From: an uncultured Pseudothermotoga sp.
GTDB lineage: Bacteria; Thermotogota; Thermotogae; Thermotogales; DSM-5069
DNA length: 64,000 nt
Assembly: GCA_937995655.1 (NCBI GenBank)
Contig: CALKJI010000011.1
Location: 1 to 64,000 of the forward strand
Direction of reading: 5' to 3'
Part shown: positions 60,279-64,000 of the stretch, in pieces
Position numbering within the stretch: position 1 is the stretch's first letter
Layout: each line of letters opens with the position of its first letter
Program-made: the position numbers and the translations under genes
The notes under the pieces: generated by a model
What the model was told of the DNA's origin: nothing
The model's input: the letters and a program-made list of their open reading frames with translations, nothing else
Databases searched by the model: none

Positions 60279-61969
60279 CAGTAAACACCCCTGAGTGCCA
60301 AAATGATCATGTTTTCTCTCTTAGCAGGAGTCCCACCGAATGAACTGATACCTTCAAGGATCTTATCGTCGTAGATATAGTTTTTGTAGTAACCAGTGAC
60401 AATACTACTACCACTGAAGGTACCAACTGGACCTCGATAATTTTGCATCAAAGATCCAAAAATAGTTAACTGGCCTTGCGGATTTCCAGTGTTGTAATCT
60501 TGCACAGAAAAGCTATCATTGAAAGCATAGATACTCGCAGTTAGTTTCATGTTCTTTTGCTTATCTTTTATGATCACAGAATTATTAGCAACGATGTTCA
60601 GAAAATCTGAACGTGTTGAGCTTTTCATTTGATTGACTACTTGTTCGTTGACCACAATGTTATCTATGGTATTGTGTGGAAGAAGGTCTATAAAGTCTGC
60701 ATAGACTATGTGATCATATATTTCAACATTCTGCTGTGAATATATCGTGTATTTGCCATCGACGTACATAGGTTTATCATTGTTCGAGTTGTTTTTGAGG
60801 GCAACTGTAAGATTTGATTTGATAACTCCATTGAAATTCACATTCAATGTTTGTTGACCGCCACTGCCCTGTATATTGAGCCATTGGCGAGCATTTTCAC
60901 CATGTATAACCATCTGATAACCATCTTGATTTGGCCTTGGTTTCAACGTAAAAAGAGGATCGATTCCTGAGACTTGACCAGAGTACTCAACATAGACTTT
61001 CATGAACTGATCGCTTCCCTGACCTTGAGCACTCTTGAACTCGATCACCAACTTTGTCGCCGTGAGGGTTCTGTTGTTCCTCGTAATACTTCCAAGGTTT
61101 AGATCGATTCCAGTTTCGGTCACACTGTTGATAAAATCAGTTGGATTCTTTACCAATGTGACCAAGTCGCTAGAATAATTATTCGCTATCATCGACATTC
61201 TGTAAGAATCTATGTCCTGCTGGGTTAATATCTTTGGTGAAAAGGGATCATCGTATATAGGATTTCCCGAACGAATCTGCACGCCTTTGACTTCGACAGT
61301 CGATTTAAACCTTGGGTTGCCACTGATGTGAATGATATCGTTTGATCTCATGGGGCCATCTATGATCTCGCCGCTAATAAAGTAGATAGTTTGTCCACCA
61401 GGTCTGGTCTCCCTCTCGGTAAAATATGCATATTTATTCAAAAAATCTATGGCAACGATAGCAACAGAATAGGCTTCTATTTTATTGTTACTTGATCTGG
61501 CGACCACCAATACAGAATATGGATTGCCAGAAATTTGGTATGAACCTGTGATTGGTAATATTATTGAGGAGCCAGAGAGGTTGAGACTAGCGAGGTCCTG
61601 AGTAAATTCACTGACTGATGACAAATCGTAATACCTCTGTTCGTTCACTCGGCTGAAAAAATTTTGCCAGTAGCTTCCATCGGACTGTGAAACCATATAA
61701 TTTTTAAATCTATCCCACCATTCTACATTTTGACTCACATTCGCTGAAGTCCAATTAAGTGTTACACCAATGATGCCATTGAAATATGGCTTGATGTAAG
61801 CAAGAGAAAGTTGTAACACTTTCTGGGAAGATAGGTACAGATCGGTTCTCTCTAACTCATAGGAGCTGTTCCTAACATAAGATGCCGTATTTGTAAGAAG
61901 GGCAGCCGACAAAATTGATATCGCCACAGTTATGATAAGGGTATATACTAAAACGTAACCTCTTCTCAT
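60278..61969 (-). CDS. DUF4900-like/PilX-like exported protein
   Basis: 563 aa. N-terminal RRGYVLVYTLIITVAISILSAALLTNTA resembles PilX-type pilus-assembly proteins. A long beta-rich, Asn/Ser-rich extracellular region follows, with SGEIIDGPMRSNDIIHISGNPRFKSTVEVKGVQI, a segment I associate with DUF4900-type proteins. Few or no cysteines. It would be assembled into or carried by a pilus. SD AGGTGATAGTT; 11 nt after the PilW-like gene. Confidence 0.7.
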   Translation of the reverse strand: MRRGYVLVYTLIITVAISILSAALLTNTASYVRNSSYELERTDLYLSSQKVLQLSLAYIKPYFNGIIGVTLNWTSANVSQNVEWWDRFKNYMVSQSDGSYWQNFFSRVNEQRYYDLSSVSEFTQDLASLNLSGSSIILPITGSYQISGNPYSVLVVARSSNNKIEAYSVAIVAIDFLNKYAYFTERETRPGGQTIYFISGEIIDGPMRSNDIIHISGNPRFKSTVEVKGVQIRSGNPIYDDPFSPKILTQQDIDSYRMSMIANNYSSDLVTLVKNPTDFINSVTETGIDLNLGSITRNNRTLTATKLVIEFKSAQGQGSDQFMKVYVEYSGQVSGIDPLFTLKPRPNQDGYQMVIHGENARQWLNIQGSGGQQTLNVNFNGVIKSNLTVALKNNSNNDKPMYVDGKYTIYSQQNVEIYDHIVYADFIDLLPHNTIDNIVVNEQVVNQMKSSTRSDFLNIVANNSVIIKDKQKNMKLTASIYAFNDSFSVQDYNTGNPQGQLTIFGSLMQNYRGPVGTFSGSSIVTGYYKNYIYDDKILEGISSFGGTPAKRENMIILALRGVY

Positions 61970-61980
61970 TAACTATCACC

Positions 61981-62481
61981 TCATTTTATATTTGAAAGTA
62001 CTACGGAAGAATGTAGTTGGTAACTTTTTCCACCAACATTCTTACCAAGTGTGTAAGATATTACGCCCATGGCCGGACTTGAAAAGATACATTGGTCTAA
62101 ATGACCAATTTCTATAGATTTGTTGTATGACCCACCGATCTCCTCTATGCTCAGAACTAAGATACCATTTGAGAAGTTCAGAGAGTATTGAAGTTTTGCC
62201 GCTGATCCATAGATACCATAAGAGCCCTTGGAGAATGGAACCGTTGCCACGAAGGTTAATGAATTGTTCCCAACATTCAGACCTTCTATCGTGGGACCAG
62301 CCTTCGAAAGCTCACGACGAAGTATTGAATCAACTTTGGCAAGTTGATCTCTAACGTTCGTCCTCTGAATTACAATCTCAGAGTTTCTCATCACTTGGGT
62401 ATATATAAAGACTGAGATCCCAGTTACAACAAAAATGAGAATTGAGACTACCAACAGTTCGATCACTGTAAAGCCCTTCAC
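61981..62481 (-). CDS. prepilin-type protein (PilW/GspJ-like)
   Basis: 166 aa beginning VKGFTVIELLVVSILIFVVTG, a classic class III signal (cleavage after G, mature Phe, Glu at +5). The body resembles minor pilins (YTQVMRNSEIVIQRTNVRDQLAKVDSILRRELSKAG). I chose the GTG at 62481 because the leader is then two or three residues long and the SD AAGAAGGGAA is well placed. A longer form would carry an unlikely 17-residue leader encoded by duplicated DNA. Confidence 0.82.
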   Translation of the reverse strand: MKGFTVIELLVVSILIFVVTGISVFIYTQVMRNSEIVIQRTNVRDQLAKVDSILRRELSKAGPTIEGLNVGNNSLTFVATVPFSKGSYGIYGSAAKLQYSLNFSNGILVLSIEEIGGSYNKSIEIGHLDQCIFSSPAMGVISYTLGKNVGGKSYQLHSSVVLSNIK

Positions 62482-62485
62482 GTCA

Positions 62486-62519
62486 TTCCCTTCTTTTGTT
62501 ATCGTTCCCTTCTTTTGTT
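62486..62519 (-). repeat. tandem duplication of the SD-containing segment
   Basis: The 15-mer TTCCCTTCTTTTGTT occurs at 62486-62500 and 62505-62519, a 19-bp tandem unit. On the minus strand each copy supplies AAAAGAAGGGAA; only the proximal one is well spaced from the pilW-like GTG. Confidence 0.7.
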
Positions 62520-62584
62520 GCAATATTATATCACATAAATATGTTTTTTCTAATTATGTGAATAGTGATATTTTAATACAGGAT

Positions 62585-62628
62585 GCATTCAAAAGCATAC
62601 TCAAGCATAAGTGAGCATAAAATTGCAT
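62585..62628. repeat. five GCAT motifs at exact 10-bp spacing
   Basis: GCAT begins at 62585, 62595, 62605, 62615 and 62625, mostly as (A/T)NGCAT(A/T). The array lies between the divergent pilin operon and the gene at 62751, about 60 bp upstream of that gene's promoter. One-turn phasing suggests binding along one DNA face. Confidence 0.6.
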
Positions 62629-62686
62629 TCAAGGACCACATTATCTTTCATCTGTTTTCAGAGTCGAAGGGAAATATTTTTCAGAA

Positions 62687-62715
62687 GTGACAGAAACTGT
62701 GTAAATTGATATACT
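62687..62715 (+). promoter_or_regulatory. promoter of the cyclic-DPG synthetase-like gene
   Basis: GTGACA (62687-62692), 17-nt spacer, TATACT (62710-62715), ending 35 nt before the GTG start. Confidence 0.65.
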
Positions 62716-62750
62716 ACCATAGGAATTAAATTCTTCAGGAGGTGAATATT

Positions 62751-64000
62751 GTGCGCAGAAAGGTTATCATCATGGGTGCAGCAGGAAGAGATTTTCACAA
62801 CTTCAACACATATTTCAGAGACAACGAAGATTATGAAGTAGTAGCTTTCACGGCAACGCAGATACCCGACATCGAAGGTAGGGTTTATCCATCTCAGCTG
62901 GCTGGAAGACTCTACCCGAATGGAATACCCATCGAATCTGAGACGAACTTGGTTGAGCTTATCAAAAAATATGACGTGGATGAGGTAGTGCTTGCTTATA
63001 GTGATTTACCACACCAGTATGTCATGGAAAAAGCGGCCTTGGTAACCTCTGCTGGTGCTGATTTCAAACTCATGGGACCAAAGCATACGATGATCAGAGC
63101 CAAAAAACCTGTCGTCGCAGTTTGTGCTGTAAGAACTGGCTGTGGAAAAAGTCAGACTACAAGGAGGGTTCTTGACATACTAAGATCCAAGGGATTGAAG
63201 GTAATCTCTATAAGACATCCCATGCCCTATGGAAACCTTGTTGAACAAAAAGTACAAAGATTTGCCACGTATGAAGACCTTGACAGATATAACTGTACAA
63301 TTGAAGAGAGGGAGGAATATGAACCACACATAGACAGAAAGTCAGTTATCTACGCCGGGGTTGACTACCAAGCAATTCTCAATAGTGCAGAATCAGAAAA
63401 TCCAGATGTGATCCTTTGGGATGGTGGAAACAATGACTTTCCATTTTACAAACCAGACCTTCTAATTGTTGTTGCCGACCCACACAGACCTGGGCATGAA
63501 GTTACATATTACCCAGGCATGACGAATCTGTTGATGGCAAACGTTGTGATCATAAACAAAGAAGAAACAGCCGATCCACAGGGAATAGAAATCGTAAGGA
63601 GGAATATTGAGAAGTGGAATCCAAAGGCGATCGTGATAGATGCGAGTTCACCCATATTTGTGGAAGATTACTCAGTGATCAAAGGCAAAAGGGTGCTAGT
63701 TGTTGAAGATGGTCCAACTCTAACACATGGAGAAATGAAGTATGGTGCAGGTTTTGTTGCCGCCAAGAAATTTGGAGCCTCACAGATCATAGACCCAAGG
63801 CCATTTGCAGTGGGATCGATAGTGGAAACATATAGGAAGTACAACCACTTGGATTTGATTCTCCCTGCAATGGGATATGGTGAAAAGCAGATCAAAGAAC
63901 TTGAAAAAACGATTAATTCAGCGGATGCAGATCTTGTCATCATAGGAACACCGATAGATCTTAGAAGAGTTATGAAACTGAACAAGCCCGCAGTGCGTGT
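62751..64000 (+). CDS. cyclic 2,3-diphosphoglycerate synthetase-like P-loop protein, 3' end off window
   Basis: At least 416 codons, open to the right edge. An N-terminal NAD-like Rossmann region (VIIMGAAGRDFHNFNTYFRDNEDYEVVAFTATQIP) is followed by a P-loop domain (VVAVCAVRTGCGKSQTTRRV, then DVILWDGGNNDFPFYKPDLLIVVADPHRPGHE). This is the architecture of archaeal cyclic 2,3-diphosphoglycerate synthetases and their bacterial COG2403 homologues (often called predicted GTPases). In methanogens the product is a thermoprotectant; the role in bacteria is not established, so the name is tentative. GTG start after AGGAGGTGAATATT. Confidence 0.85.
   Translation, partial: MRRKVIIMGAAGRDFHNFNTYFRDNEDYEVVAFTATQIPDIEGRVYPSQLAGRLYPNGIPIESETNLVELIKKYDVDEVVLAYSDLPHQYVMEKAALVTSAGADFKLMGPKHTMIRAKKPVVAVCAVRTGCGKSQTTRRVLDILRSKGLKVISIRHPMPYGNLVEQKVQRFATYEDLDRYNCTIEEREEYEPHIDRKSVIYAGVDYQAILNSAESENPDVILWDGGNNDFPFYKPDLLIVVADPHRPGHEVTYYPGMTNLLMANVVIINKEETADPQGIEIVRRNIEKWNPKAIVIDASSPIFVEDYSVIKGKRVLVVEDGPTLTHGEMKYGAGFVAAKKFGASQIIDPRPFAVGSIVETYRKYNHLDLILPAMGYGEKQIKELEKTINSADADLVIIGTPIDLRRVMKLNKPAVR

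Noticed and set aside
1-64000. CRISPR arrays, tRNA, rRNA or prophage genes
   Set aside because: No regularly spaced repeats with spacers, no cloverleaf arms such as GGTTCGAATCC, no rRNA-like stretches and no phage structural genes were seen by reading; a dedicated scan could still find something small.

Overview
The window reads as chromosome of an anaerobic, sugar-fermenting thermophile of the Thermotogota, most likely Pseudothermotoga or Thermotoga. This is inferred from gene content, not from a marker gene. The clues are a MalG permease with a very large coiled-coil insertion, several family-5 (Opp/Dpp-type) sugar ABC importers beside glycoside hydrolases, a TusA/YeeE/DsrEFH sulfur operon, indolepyruvate:ferredoxin oxidoreductase, tight operons, strong purine-rich Shine-Dalgarno (SD) sequences and frequent TTG/GTG starts. 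I saw no rRNA, tRNA, CRISPR array or intact insertion sequence.

Layout. 1-4568 (minus): a cut-off exported helical-repeat protein, then an operon of GT2 glycosyltransferase, PlsY-like acyltransferase, Rieske oxygenase and UvsE UV endonuclease. 4717-8309: MFS exporter, RmuC, flavodoxin. 8792-11060 (minus): an overlapping trio of isochorismatase-like hydrolase, small FAD oxidoreductase and RlmN/Cfr-like radical SAM protein. 11483-16929 (minus): malE-malF-malG. 17419-26381: a GH3 beta-glucosidase facing a five-gene ABC importer that ends in a LacI repressor. 26538-32846: MATE exporter, MacB/LolD-type ABC pair, DNA photolyase. 33271-36201: tusA, YeeE-type thiosulfate transporter, dsrE, dsrF and dsrH, a terminator, then an ArsR-HTH protein fused to a second TusA domain. 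36603-39507: TAXI-type TRAP transporter. 39611-41581: chemoreceptor. 42116-49584: GH5-like hydrolase facing a second five-gene ABC importer. 49585-50646: about 1 kb without an intact gene, with a possible decayed ORF. 50647-52230: orphan binding protein. 52676-55074: iorA-iorB. 55560-57466: diguanylate cyclase and a DUF4258 protein. 57470-59767 (minus): a self-regulated ABC exporter with TetR. 59892-62481 (minus): a pilin-like operon. 62751-end: a cyclic 2,3-diphosphoglycerate synthetase-like gene, cut off.

How the genes fit together. Three saccharide-import loci lie within about 38 kb, two of them with their own hydrolase. In all four operons where a binding-protein gene precedes its permease, a strong hairpin separates the two, which should give more binding protein than membrane subunits. 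The sulfur operon looks like a complete thiosulfate-uptake and persulfide-relay unit with its own candidate persulfide-sensing regulator. That regulator is the best candidate here for an under-described system. Second are the IorA subunit, whose two ferredoxin motifs each lack their second cysteine, and the unusual hairpin between SD and start codon ahead of it. The radical SAM/FAD/isochorismatase trio and the lipid-like GT2/PlsY/Rieske operon are further units without an assigned role.
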